Below are positions 53,496-62,416 of a stretch of 64,000 nt of DNA, piece by piece. Source of the DNA: Vibrio ziniensis (GTDB lineage Bacteria; Pseudomonadota; Gammaproteobacteria; Enterobacterales; Vibrionaceae). The position numbers and the translations under genes were made by a program. The notes under the pieces were generated by a model. The model made no database searches and was not told where the DNA came from. It worked only from the letters and a program-made list of their open reading frames with translations. Numbering within the stretch: position 1 is the stretch's first letter; every line of letters begins with the position of its first letter. Location of the stretch: positions 992,001 to 1,056,000 of the forward strand of contig NZ_CP049332.1 of assembly GCF_011064285.1 (NCBI RefSeq). The letters run 5' to 3'.

Positions 53496-56048
53496 GTGGT
53501 CAGAAGTATCCATTCAATAAAGCCGAAGAAAAAAATTGCATCATTTATTAGCCATGCGATTGTTGTTGCTCTTGGTACTTTGATCATTATGGTGTTGTTT
53601 CAGAGCTACCAAATTAGTAGTCGTTTGATCTCACAGGAAGTGGTTAGAACTTCAAAACAGACTTCCAGTCTAATTCAGAGTCTTTTTGATTTTCGCTTGG
53701 CGACATTGCAGATACACCAAGATAGTAGTGCGAAAAACTCAACGTTAGTCCAAGCTATTCATAGTGGAAAAGAAGTAGAACTCGACCAGTATTTTTTAAC
53801 GGTAGATCAACTTGAACTTTCAAATACGCCTGACATTCGTTTTATAACGAGTCAAAAAGATATGCTATGGGATGATGGCAATTCTCAGTTTTATGGGATT
53901 GAAACTAAAGAACTTGGAAAAATTGTTCGTCGTGTCTCAATTAGTAGTAATTGGCATCTGATTAAAAGCCCATCCCAACTTGGTCCTACTTATCTATTAG
54001 TCAGACGTTCTTCAATTGTTGATCCAGCCACAGGGGAAGTTCTTGGTTTCCTTTATGTGTCGATAGTACTTAATGATAATTACGCACTTATTGAAACTAT
54101 TAAAGATAATAGTAATGCGCAGAATCTAGTGTTAGCGGTTGACGATAACGTTCTAGCTTCAACTCTTAATGGCAATGAGCTCTATACCACGCATGACATT
54201 ATTCATAGCGTTGCGGGTGAGTCTTTAGACGATAAAAATATTGTCAGTAAAAACATGTTAGAAGTAGAAGGGGTTCCTACCTATCTTTCGGTATTTTCGG
54301 TACAGAGTAACCAGAATGCACTTAAGCTAAGAGACAGTTATTATTTTTGGATTGTCTTCGCATTAATTGCATTGTTAGCTGTAACTATCGTGACTCGCTG
54401 GTGGCTGCATAGAAACATTAAGCGTGAAATTGATCAGCTAATGTCTTATACCCACAAAGTTGCGGTACAAGGAAAAGAATACTTTTTCCCTGGTTCTGCT
54501 ATTTATGAATTTGATCATTTTGGGCGTACATTAGAAAACACCTTCCAGCGCTTAGCTGAACAAGAGAAGCAGTTTGAAGACCTATTTAACTTCTCTCTTA
54601 CCCCCATTATTTTATGGTCTACTGATGGGTACATCATTCGAATGAATCCCGCGGCTCAAAAAGAGTTCATAGGTTCAAAAGGCGAAAGTAAGAGATTATT
54701 TAGAGCGTTAGAAAAGCAATTAGTGCCAGATATTCAAACCGCAGCAACAGGTGATATTTCGAAAGAAGTCATGACTGAAATTGATAAGAAAGTATTCCGT
54801 TGGAGTATTTCACCAATTGTTATTGAAAACAAAATTGAATCTATTATCACACAAGGTCAGGACGTTACGAGCTTTGCCGAAGCGGAAAAGCAAAGCCGTA
54901 TAGCAAGAAAAGAAGCCGAAGAGTCAGCAAGAGTTCGAGCAGACTTTTTAGCTAAAATGAGCCATGAATTACGTACACCGTTAAATGGTATTTTAGGCGT
55001 ATCTCAATTACTTAAACGTTCAGTTACCAATCCGGAGCAGATAGATCAAATCAATGTGTTGTGCAGTAGTGGAGAACACTTACTCGCAGTACTTAACGAT
55101 ATTCTGGATTTTTCGAAAATTGAGCAAGGGCAATTCCGTATTGCGAATTCAGAATTTCCGTTAATCAATGTTGTTTGTGCTATTGAGCAAATATACAAAC
55201 CAATGTGTGACGATAAGGGGCTAGAATTCAAACTAGAGTCAGATATTGATGCTGCAGTTGTCGTTAACAGTAATCAGGTTCGGTTAAACCAAATCTTATA
55301 TAACATCATCAATAACGCTCTGAAGTTTACTTGCCAAGGAATGATTAGTGTTCGTCTATCGTTACAATATGGCGATCCAGACCAACTGCATGTCACAGTC
55401 AAAGATACTGGTATTGGCATAAAAGAATCGGATCTTAAAATTATATTTGAACCCTTTATGCAGGCAGAGCCAACGACTACACGTGAATATGGAGGTAGTG
55501 GGTTAGGTCTGACCATTGTTCATAGCTTGGTTGAAATGCTTGGCGGAACGATCAAAGTCAGTTCTGAGTTTGGTCAAGGAACTGAATTCAATATTTATTT
55601 ACCACTAGAAGTGGTTTCGCGAAAAACGAATTTGGCCACTAAGCAAGAAGAAACGAAACGCTTTGCCTTGTTTAACAAAACCCTGAAAGTACTACTGGTT
55701 GAAGATAACCATACAAACGCCTTTATTGCTAAAGCATTCTGTGAAAAATATGGGATGAAAGTGGAATGGGTAAAAGATGGTATGCAAGCAATTGAGAAAG
55801 CAAAGTCTGAACAATATGATATTGTTTTAATGGACAATCAACTGCCGTTTCTTGACGGTGTCGATGCAACTAAAGTGCTAAAACAGGAAATGCAGCTAAG
55901 CACGCCAGTTTTTGCCTGTACTGCCGACGGTATGGAATCAACTCAGCAAGCATTTTTGGCTGCTGGTGCAGAGTATGTGATCGTTAAACCCATTCGAGAA
56001 GATAGCTTGTATCGAGCGTTGCTCCATTATAAAGAAAACTATTGCTAG
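53496..56048 (+). CDS. luxQ: AI-2 hybrid sensor kinase/phosphatase LuxQ
   Basis: An 850-residue inner-membrane hybrid kinase. It has TM1 (about 15-40), a periplasmic double-PAS sensor (about 40-280), TM2 (about 282-302), a cytoplasmic PAS (about 350-460) and HisKA with H490 (MSHELRTPLNG). HATPase follows with NALKF, DTGIGI and GGSGLGLTI, then a receiver with D780 (IVLMDNQLPFLDG). At low AI-2 it should feed phosphate through LuxU to LuxO. The start is GTG or nearby, 13 bases after luxP. Confidence 0.97.
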   Translation: MVRSIHSIKPKKKIASFISHAIVVALGTLIIMVLFQSYQISSRLISQEVVRTSKQTSSLIQSLFDFRLATLQIHQDSSAKNSTLVQAIHSGKEVELDQYFLTVDQLELSNTPDIRFITSQKDMLWDDGNSQFYGIETKELGKIVRRVSISSNWHLIKSPSQLGPTYLLVRRSSIVDPATGEVLGFLYVSIVLNDNYALIETIKDNSNAQNLVLAVDDNVLASTLNGNELYTTHDIIHSVAGESLDDKNIVSKNMLEVEGVPTYLSVFSVQSNQNALKLRDSYYFWIVFALIALLAVTIVTRWWLHRNIKREIDQLMSYTHKVAVQGKEYFFPGSAIYEFDHFGRTLENTFQRLAEQEKQFEDLFNFSLTPIILWSTDGYIIRMNPAAQKEFIGSKGESKRLFRALEKQLVPDIQTAATGDISKEVMTEIDKKVFRWSISPIVIENKIESIITQGQDVTSFAEAEKQSRIARKEAEESARVRADFLAKMSHELRTPLNGILGVSQLLKRSVTNPEQIDQINVLCSSGEHLLAVLNDILDFSKIEQGQFRIANSEFPLINVVCAIEQIYKPMCDDKGLEFKLESDIDAAVVVNSNQVRLNQILYNIINNALKFTCQGMISVRLSLQYGDPDQLHVTVKDTGIGIKESDLKIIFEPFMQAEPTTTREYGGSGLGLTIVHSLVEMLGGTIKVSSEFGQGTEFNIYLPLEVVSRKTNLATKQEETKRFALFNKTLKVLLVEDNHTNAFIAKAFCEKYGMKVEWVKDGMQAIEKAKSEQYDIVLMDNQLPFLDGVDATKVLKQEMQLSTPVFACTADGMESTQQAFLAAGAEYVIVKPIREDSLYRALLHYKENYC

Positions 56049-56066
56049 CTTATCCTGTCAGCTCTT

Positions 56067-56735
56067 TTATATACAACCTGCGTTGAAAGCATGCTCAAGT
56101 ACTTCTTTTCGCATTTCTTCTGACATATCAATGGTTTCATCAAACTTGATACCAATGGTATGTCCTTTAGGTTCCTTGCTTATTTTTACTATGTGACAGC
56201 AAATATTATCCGGCAATGTAGTAATCATTTCACAACGAACATCCACTCTAGTGTCCGTTATTAGCTCGTTTTCACCAGCAACGAAAATGCCACATCCAGA
56301 TATGGACAGATCAACCATAATTCCAGACGTTTCGCTGTTTAAAGTATTGATACTAGCGGGTAGAGATATTGAATAACGTTCATGTTCACGAATAGTTTTG
56401 GTTGCAAAGTGTTTTGGAGGACGGAGAAAAAGAAGATTAAATGGCCTTCTAATCGACTGATAGGTCGATGTTTTAAAAGCGATAATATGGCCGAAGTCCT
56501 TGCTACAAATCCCTCTAACAACTGTCTGAACATTCGACAGTTTGCGCATGACTAAGAGTTCTAGTGCCTTGTTTGGCAGATCGATAATTAGGTATTGTTC
56601 GGTTTTATGTCCAACAAGAGATGTTGTGAAATCGTAGCTGTCGTTGGGACCGAATTGAAAACTGACGGACAGTTTCATTCCTATTTGAAGGTATTTATCG
56701 AGTTCAGATATATTGCTGGAACTTGATGTCGACAT
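56067..56735 (-). CDS. PilZ domain c-di-GMP receptor (PlzE-like)
   Basis: A 222-residue protein with an N-terminal YcgR-like beta domain (about 15-105) and a C-terminal PilZ domain (about 115-215). The c-di-GMP motifs are present: R-x3-R in REHERYSIS and D-x-S-x3-G in VDLSISGCGI. A PilZ gene (plzE) also follows luxPQ on V. cholerae chromosome II, from memory. ATG 56735 is chosen; an upstream ATG at 56777 has no ribosome site. Confidence 0.9.
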   Translation of the reverse strand: MSTSSSSNISELDKYLQIGMKLSVSFQFGPNDSYDFTTSLVGHKTEQYLIIDLPNKALELLVMRKLSNVQTVVRGICSKDFGHIIAFKTSTYQSIRRPFNLLFLRPPKHFATKTIREHERYSISLPASINTLNSETSGIMVDLSISGCGIFVAGENELITDTRVDVRCEMITTLPDNICCHIVKISKEPKGHTIGIKFDETIDMSEEMRKEVLEHAFNAGCI

Positions 56736-56869
56736 ATTTGTTTTAGCCCTGCCTCGCAAATTTTGGATTAGTAACATACAAGGTGAGTATATGACAAAAA
56801 ACTTCGAATTTTAGCTAAACCTAAATTAAATATGACGACATCTTCTAATTAGCGGCTGAGAAAGCTTAT

Positions 56870-57409
56870 TTAATAGTTTAAGCGGATGCCCATCGAAAAT
56901 TGAGGCCCCCAAAGACCAGCGTTTCTGGCTTCGGCTGAGAGAGAGAGCTGATCGGTAGAATGTATTCGTAGTCCTCCAATAAATACGCTGCTTTCATCTA
57001 TTCGGCCAACTCTAACATGAGCTTCAATCTGATTCGTTAGCCATACACGTGATCCAACGTTAAGCTCATACATTCCTTTGATGTCGTCTTCTTCCTCTTC
57101 CTGTGGATAGGTAACAAAATGAAGCATCATTTGCCCATACACATCCATAAACTGATTTATGGGACCGTTGAATCCGATGCCAACTGCTCCATCCCAGCCT
57201 TGATCAAAACGGGTATCCGCACGCATGATGAAATGAGAGTTTTCGTTAATAGTGGTGTTAACTTCACCACCTAGTGTCTCTGGGCTGACGGCAGATCTAA
57301 CTTCAAAAAAATTGTAGTTAAAGTTTGCTGCCCTAACCACCTGAGGATAAAGGAAACAGCAAGCGATAAAGCTAAAAACTGCGGCTTTTTTTAACATAAG
57401 AATATTCAT
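56870..57409 (-). CDS. Small outer-membrane barrel protein of unknown function
   Basis: A protein of about 179 residues with a signal peptide (about 1-25, ending RAA) and eight probable amphipathic strands, finishing with an aromatic residue (GIRLNY), as in small barrels of the OmpW/OmpX size. An acidic run (EEEEDD) lies in one loop. No family was recognised. ATG 57409 or 57397 could start the signal peptide. Confidence 0.65.
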   Translation of the reverse strand: MNILMLKKAAVFSFIACCFLYPQVVRAANFNYNFFEVRSAVSPETLGGEVNTTINENSHFIMRADTRFDQGWDGAVGIGFNGPINQFMDVYGQMMLHFVTYPQEEEEDDIKGMYELNVGSRVWLTNQIEAHVRVGRIDESSVFIGGLRIHSTDQLSLSAEARNAGLWGPQFSMGIRLNY

Positions 57410-57603
57410 CTTGAGTGAAATAAAAACTAACCATAATCCGATTTTAAGCAAATTACAGGCCGTTTTGAAAGATATTTACGTGCAATAGCTAAAGTTAAAT
57501 TATATTTACCGTAAATATATTGCGTGAGTATTATCCATTTACTATTCAGTACATTAGAATGGTTTGAGATATAGTAAGTTAAAAAAGTTAAACAAGACAC
57601 AAG

Positions 57604-59085
57604 ATGAAATCAAAGACTCAAGCTTTAATGGTGCAAGGCACGACCTCTGATGCTGGAAAAAGTGTATTGGTGGCAGGAATATGCCGAGTGTTGGCAAGAC
57701 GAGGTTGCAGAGTTGCGCCGTTCAAACCGCAAAATATGGCTCTCAATAGTGCTGTGACGGCAGATGGTGGTGAGATAGGTCGTGCGCAAGCAGTGCAGGC
57801 GCTCGCTTGTGGGATAGAAGCAAGCGTACATATGAATCCAGTGCTACTAAAACCGAATTCAGATACTGGTGCTCAAGTTATTTTGCAGGGTAGAGCCTTA
57901 TCGAACATGGAAGCACAGAGCTACCATGACTACAAGAAAGTGGCTATGGATACGGTTCTTGATTCATTTGGCAGGTTACAGAACGACTATGACTATATCG
58001 TGGTTGAAGGTGCGGGTAGTCCTGCGGAAGTAAACCTTAGAGAAAATGACATTGCAAACATGGGCTTTGCGGAAGCTGCGGATGTGCCTGTAATCATTAT
58101 TGCTGATATAGACAAAGGTGGTGTTTTTGCTCATCTATACGGGACGTTAGTCTTACTGTCTGAATCTGAACAATCCAGAGTGAAAGGATTTGTTATCAAT
58201 CGCTTTCGTGGAGATATCGCTTTGTTGCAATCTGGGCTGGATTGGCTAGAGGAGAAAACAGGCAAACCTGTGCTAGGTGTGATTCCCTATTTACATGGGT
58301 TCGATCTAGAAGCGGAAGATGCAATTATGGCTAATCAAGTGAAAGCTGAACAAACAAAGCTGAAAGTCGTTGTCCCTGTATTTACACGTATAAGCAACCA
58401 TACCGACTTTGACGCTTTGCGGCTTAATCCTGATATTGATTTACGTTATGCCGGCAAAGGTGAGAAGTTGCAGCATGCTGACCTCATTATTTTGCCAGGT
58501 AGCAAATCAACATGTGCAGATCTAGAGTATTTGCGTTCTCAAGGTTGGGATAAAGACATTCAACGTCACATACGTCTTGGCGGTAAAGTTATGGGTATCT
58601 GTGGCGGTTATCAGATGTTGGGGGATTGGATACATGATCCCGATGGTGTAGAAGGAAATCCAGGCAGTTCAAAAGGGCTTGGGTTGTTAAACATGGTAAC
58701 TACGTTAACCTCACAAAAGCAGCTCACAAATGTGAAGGGTAATGTATATCTAAATGGTGACGTTGCAAGAGTTACTGGATATGAAATCCATGTTGGGGTG
58801 AGTACAGTAACAGAACACTCAGGTGCAGCACCTTTTATTGTTTTAGATAATGGATCTAAAGATGGTTTGGTGAGCGAATGTGGTCATATCCTTGGTACCT
58901 ATCTTCATGGAATATTTGATGAATTTGACACAGCGAATTTAATTTGTCGCTGGGCTGGTGCACAAGGGTTACAGGAATATGATCATGTCGCTTCTAAAGA
59001 AAAAGCAATCAATAGAATTGCCGATGCAATAGAAGAGCATATGAATTTTGAACCCTTATGGGAAAATGCATTCAAGGTTAAATAA
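57604..59085 (+). CDS. cobQ: Adenosylcobyric acid synthase (CobQ/CbiP)
   Basis: A 493-residue glutamine-dependent amidotransferase that amidates four carboxyl groups of the corrin ring to give adenosylcobyric acid. The N-terminal P-loop [14 protein letters not shown] (10-23) and [10 protein letters not shown] lie in the synthetase half. The C-terminal glutaminase half has Cys333 in [10 protein letters not shown] and His435 in TYLHGIF. No other cobalamin gene is adjacent, and modA begins one base after its stop. No cobalamin riboswitch was recognised upstream. Confidence 0.95.
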   Translation: MKSKTQALMVQGTTSDAGKSVLVAGICRVLARRGCRVAPFKPQNMALNSAVTADGGEIGRAQAVQALACGIEASVHMNPVLLKPNSDTGAQVILQGRALSNMEAQSYHDYKKVAMDTVLDSFGRLQNDYDYIVVEGAGSPAEVNLRENDIANMGFAEAADVPVIIIADIDKGGVFAHLYGTLVLLSESEQSRVKGFVINRFRGDIALLQSGLDWLEEKTGKPVLGVIPYLHGFDLEAEDAIMANQVKAEQTKLKVVVPVFTRISNHTDFDALRLNPDIDLRYAGKGEKLQHADLIILPGSKSTCADLEYLRSQGWDKDIQRHIRLGGKVMGICGGYQMLGDWIHDPDGVEGNPGSSKGLGLLNMVTTLTSQKQLTNVKGNVYLNGDVARVTGYEIHVGVSTVTEHSGAAPFIVLDNGSKDGLVSECGHILGTYLHGIFDEFDTANLICRWAGAQGLQEYDHVASKEKAINRIADAIEEHMNFEPLWENAFKVK

Positions 59086-59086
59086 A

Positions 59087-59860
59087 ATGAAGAAATACAT
59101 ATCGTTATTAGGAATACTCCTTTGTAGTCATTCAGTTTTTGCTAAAGATACAGTTACAATCTACGCAGCGTCTTCAATGACCAATGCTGTCGGCGATTTA
59201 GTAGAAGCCTACAAGAAACAGCATGATGTGAATATTGTTACTGTGTTCGGTGGCTCTTCATCGCTAGCCCGTCAGATTGAAAGTGGTGCTCCGGCAGATG
59301 TTTTTCTTTCTGCTAATGAGAAGTGGGTCAGTTACTTAATAGATAATGAAATGGTCGATGTGGGCAAGGTAAAGCTGATTGCTGGAAATCAGCTAGTTCT
59401 GATTAAACCTGTAAGTGCTGATATACAGCCATTCGACTTAACTCAAAAAGAGCAATGGAACACTGTCCTGGCAGGCTCAAGAATGGCCGTTGGAAATACA
59501 GATGCGGTACCAGTGGGGATTTATTCTAAAGAGGCGCTGACAAATCTTGGGGTCTGGGAAAGTGTTGAAGCTAAACTAGCTCAGACTAACAATGTGCGTA
59601 ATGCGTTAGCATTAGTTGAGCGAGGTGAGTCAGCTTTGGGTATTGTGTATAAAACGGATGCTTTACTCACAGACCAAGTTTCTATTGTAACTGCATTTGA
59701 TCCTTCGTTGCATGGGACGATCCATTATCCATTAGTTCAGCTTAACGATAAATTAAGTAGCAAACAGCTGGTAGACTTTGTGCTATCGGATGAAGCTAGA
59801 ACCATTCTAAACAAATACGGGTTCCGTACAGACATGGGAAACGAAAAATTTGCTCAGTGA
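59087..59860 (+). CDS. modA: Molybdate-binding protein ModA
   Basis: A 257-residue periplasmic-binding protein with signal peptide (about 1-19, ending VFA). It has VTIYAASSMTNAV, VFGGSSSLARQIESGAPADVFLSAN (oxyanion-binding Ser positions), and GNTDAVPVGIYSKEAL. It delivers molybdate or tungstate to ModBC. ATG 59087 is one base after the cobQ stop; the upstream frame lies inside cobQ. Confidence 0.95.
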   Translation: MKKYISLLGILLCSHSVFAKDTVTIYAASSMTNAVGDLVEAYKKQHDVNIVTVFGGSSSLARQIESGAPADVFLSANEKWVSYLIDNEMVDVGKVKLIAGNQLVLIKPVSADIQPFDLTQKEQWNTVLAGSRMAVGNTDAVPVGIYSKEALTNLGVWESVEAKLAQTNNVRNALALVERGESALGIVYKTDALLTDQVSIVTAFDPSLHGTIHYPLVQLNDKLSSKQLVDFVLSDEARTILNKYGFRTDMGNEKFAQ

Positions 59861-60554
59861 CTATCTAACTGACTATGAATTAACCGCACTCCTGCTAAGT
59901 TTGAAAGTAGCCGCATACGCCGTAATGTGGCTACTTCCGATTGGTATCATGCTCGGATGGTTGTTTGCTCGCAAAGATTTTGTGGGCAAAAGTACTCTAG
60001 ATAGCATTATTCATTTGCCACTTGTACTTCCTCCAGTCGTCATAGGTTATATCTTGTTGATCTCAATGGGAAAGCGTGGCGTTATTGGTAGTTGGTTATA
60101 TGACTGGTTTGGCGTTTCGTTTAGCTTCAGTTGGCGTGGTGCTGTTTTAGCTTGTATTGTTGTTTCACTACCATTGATGGTTCGTTCCATTCGTTTAAGT
60201 ATAGAAAGTATTGATCTTAAACTTGAACAAGCGGCTAAAACCCTTGGGGCTTCGTCTGTTAGGGTGTTTTTTACCATTACTTTGCCATTAACATTGCCAG
60301 GTGTTATCACCGGAGTGATGCTTGCTTTTGCAAGGAGCTTAGGCGAATTTGGTGCGACAATCAGTTTTGTTTCAAATATTCCGGCCGAAACTCAAACTAT
60401 ACCTTTGGCTATGTTCACATTTTTGGAAACTCCTGGTGAAGAGATGGCCGCGGCACGTCTGTGTGTCATTTCAATTGTTATTGCACTTTTATCTCTTCTC
60501 ACTTCGGAATGGGTTAGTCGCCGGATAAGACGTCGTTTAGGAGTAAGTCAGTGA
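59850..60554 (+). CDS. modB: Molybdate ABC transporter permease ModB
   Basis: A 234-residue permease with five to six helices and the EAA loop ([21 protein letters not shown]) that contacts ModC. It ends [16 protein letters not shown], typical of ModB. The start is TTG 59850, inside the end of modA, with GGGAAACG upstream, so it is translationally coupled. Confidence 0.94.
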   Translation: MLSDYLTDYELTALLLSLKVAAYAVMWLLPIGIMLGWLFARKDFVGKSTLDSIIHLPLVLPPVVIGYILLISMGKRGVIGSWLYDWFGVSFSFSWRGAVLACIVVSLPLMVRSIRLSIESIDLKLEQAAKTLGASSVRVFFTITLPLTLPGVITGVMLAFARSLGEFGATISFVSNIPAETQTIPLAMFTFLETPGEEMAAARLCVISIVIALLSLLTSEWVSRRIRRRLGVSQ

Positions 60555-61663
60555 AGCAAGACATTGTCGTTAACTTTAAGAAACAACTTGAAAATGTCTA
60601 TATGGATATTGACTTTGCCGCACCTAGTTATGGTATTACCGCAATTTTTGGACGTTCTGGTGCGGGAAAAACGTCGATTATCAACGCAGTAAGTGGCTTA
60701 TTGAATCCTCAATGTGGTGTAATAATCGTCAACGGTCGTCATTTATTTGATAGCACGCAGAATATCGATGTCGCTGTTAATAAACGTAAGCTTGGATACG
60801 TATTTCAAGAGTCACGCCTTTTTCCACACTATACCGTTCGAGGTAATCTAAATTATGGTGTGAAAGAAACAGACTCTAGTTACTTTGAGGCTATTGTAGA
60901 ACTTTTATCTCTTAAGCCTTTACTTTCACGTTACCCTAACGCACTTTCTGGTGGTGAGAAGCAACGCGTTGCTATTGGTCGTGCGTTATTGTCTAAACCT
61001 GATTTATTGTTAATGGATGAACCTTTGGCATCTTTAGATTTGCCAAGGAAACGTGAAGTAATGCCTTTTTTAGAAATGCTGTCTAAGAAGATAAAAATAC
61101 CGATTTTTTATGTTTCGCATAGCTTGAACGAAATCCTTAGGTTAGCGGATCATTTGGTCGTAGTTGATCAAGGGCAAGTTGTGGCGGCAGGAAAAATTGA
61201 GGAAGTATGGTCATCACAGGTGATGAGGCCTTGGCAATCGTTCAGCGAGCAAAGTACTCTGTTTTCAGCTACGGTCTCCCAACATAATTTAGATTATGGG
61301 CTAACGCAGTTACGATTCGTTGAAGGTCTGACATTCTGGGTACAGCAGATCGACGCTCAAGAGGGGACTATTGTTCGTCTACAAATCAGGGCAAATGACG
61401 TTTCGATTGCTTTAGAAAAAAATGAAAAAACGTCTATTCGAAATATTTTGCCTGCGCGCGTTGTGAGTATTGAATACCAGCAGCATGGTGAGAGCAAAAA
61501 AAGCGTCTCGATAAAACTGGATTTGAATGATGGCTGCTATTTATGGGCGACGATTACTAAGTGGGCGCTAGACGATCTTCAGTTGAAGGAAGGTATGCAA
61601 GTCTATGCTCAGATTAAAGGGGTGAGTGTTTCACAACGTGATATTGCGATAGCGAATATTTGA
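60551..61663 (+). CDS. modC: Molybdate ABC transporter ATP-binding protein ModC
   Basis: A 370-residue ATPase with an N-terminal ABC domain (Walker [12 protein letters not shown]-loop [10 protein letters not shown], signature LSGGEKQR, Walker [13 protein letters not shown], switch His in YVSHS) and a C-terminal TOBE/Mop region (about 290-365) that can sense molybdate. The start is GTG 60551, overlapping the modB stop. It is the last gene of the cobQ-modABC unit. Confidence 0.95.
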   Translation: MKQDIVVNFKKQLENVYMDIDFAAPSYGITAIFGRSGAGKTSIINAVSGLLNPQCGVIIVNGRHLFDSTQNIDVAVNKRKLGYVFQESRLFPHYTVRGNLNYGVKETDSSYFEAIVELLSLKPLLSRYPNALSGGEKQRVAIGRALLSKPDLLLMDEPLASLDLPRKREVMPFLEMLSKKIKIPIFYVSHSLNEILRLADHLVVVDQGQVVAAGKIEEVWSSQVMRPWQSFSEQSTLFSATVSQHNLDYGLTQLRFVEGLTFWVQQIDAQEGTIVRLQIRANDVSIALEKNEKTSIRNILPARVVSIEYQQHGESKKSVSIKLDLNDGCYLWATITKWALDDLQLKEGMQVYAQIKGVSVSQRDIAIANI

Positions 61664-61685
61664 GGGTCGTAACAACTTGTTCAAG

Positions 61686-61973
61686 TTAGATATGGATATC
61701 TAACAGACTACCAATCATAGCTTGTTCGCGTTGAATAACACTGGCACCGACGCGATTGTATTGACTAGCTTGATTAAGTTTCAACATCGGTTCGATGTCA
61801 CTTTTGGAATGGTGTGCTTGTTTATTTTCTATTGCGTTGAATTTTAGCTCGTTACTACTCTTAAAGTCATTTTTAACAGACTCTGACTCTTGAATATCTA
61901 TTGCTGCTTCATCAGCCAATTTGTATGACTGCTGTACAATAGGGTAACCAGATTGTAGAGATGAAATCGACAT
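61686..61973 (-). CDS. Small protein with motility-like C-terminal motif
   Basis: A 95-residue soluble protein. The C-terminus (VGASVIQREQAMIGSLLDIHI) resembles the helical end NLKVIKT-DEMLGSLLDI found in putative motility and flagellar rod/hook-type proteins, and the N-terminus SISSLQSGY fits the same kind of protein. The middle is polar and low-complexity. The assignment is only by motif. An 8-bp palindrome (61685-61692 with 61697-61704) spans its last codons. Confidence 0.5.
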   Translation of the reverse strand: MSISSLQSGYPIVQQSYKLADEAAIDIQESESVKNDFKSSNELKFNAIENKQAHHSKSDIEPMLKLNQASQYNRVGASVIQREQAMIGSLLDIHI

Positions 61974-62048
61974 ACGCTATTCCTTTCTAGTGGTAAAAGC
62001 TTATGCCTTGTTCATATATTATGCAAGTTAACGGGATTAAAAGCGCTA

Positions 62049-62210
62049 CTACGAAAACAACTTAGAAATAAGTTCTAGTTCTTCAGAAGTAACCAATGCA
62101 GTTTGGTCGCTTTCTAGAGATTGCGAAATTTCGCCTTGAAGCGCACGCAACTGCTGGATAGTTAGCTGCTGAAGCTGTGATTTGTAATTATCAAACTGAA
62201 CGCTGTTCAT
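62049..62210 (-). CDS. Small helical hypothetical protein
   Basis: A 53-residue protein starting MNSVQFDNYKSQLQQLTIQQ, predicted to be all helix and of unknown function. ATG 62210 has a CAGGA site nine bases upstream. A longer frame begins at 62264 without a better site. It is on the same strand as the preceding small motility-like gene and about 75 bases away. Confidence 0.5.
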   Translation of the reverse strand: MNSVQFDNYKSQLQQLTIQQLRALQGEISQSLESDQTALVTSEELELISKLFS

Positions 62211-62416
62211 TCTAATATCCTGCATTAATCTGTTTTCACTTTTAACCATTGTCTTGTGGTTCATGAGTACCTAAACCTTACGCTGTAAGATAAGACTGAT
62301 GCTAATGTTAGTATTCGTACAGGTGCTTATGTCCGAGTATTGTCATGTTATATGCTAGACATTGTAAAAATCTTATGTTGGTGCCAATTTATGCGTCGCA
62401 CCTATGTAAGAAATGT

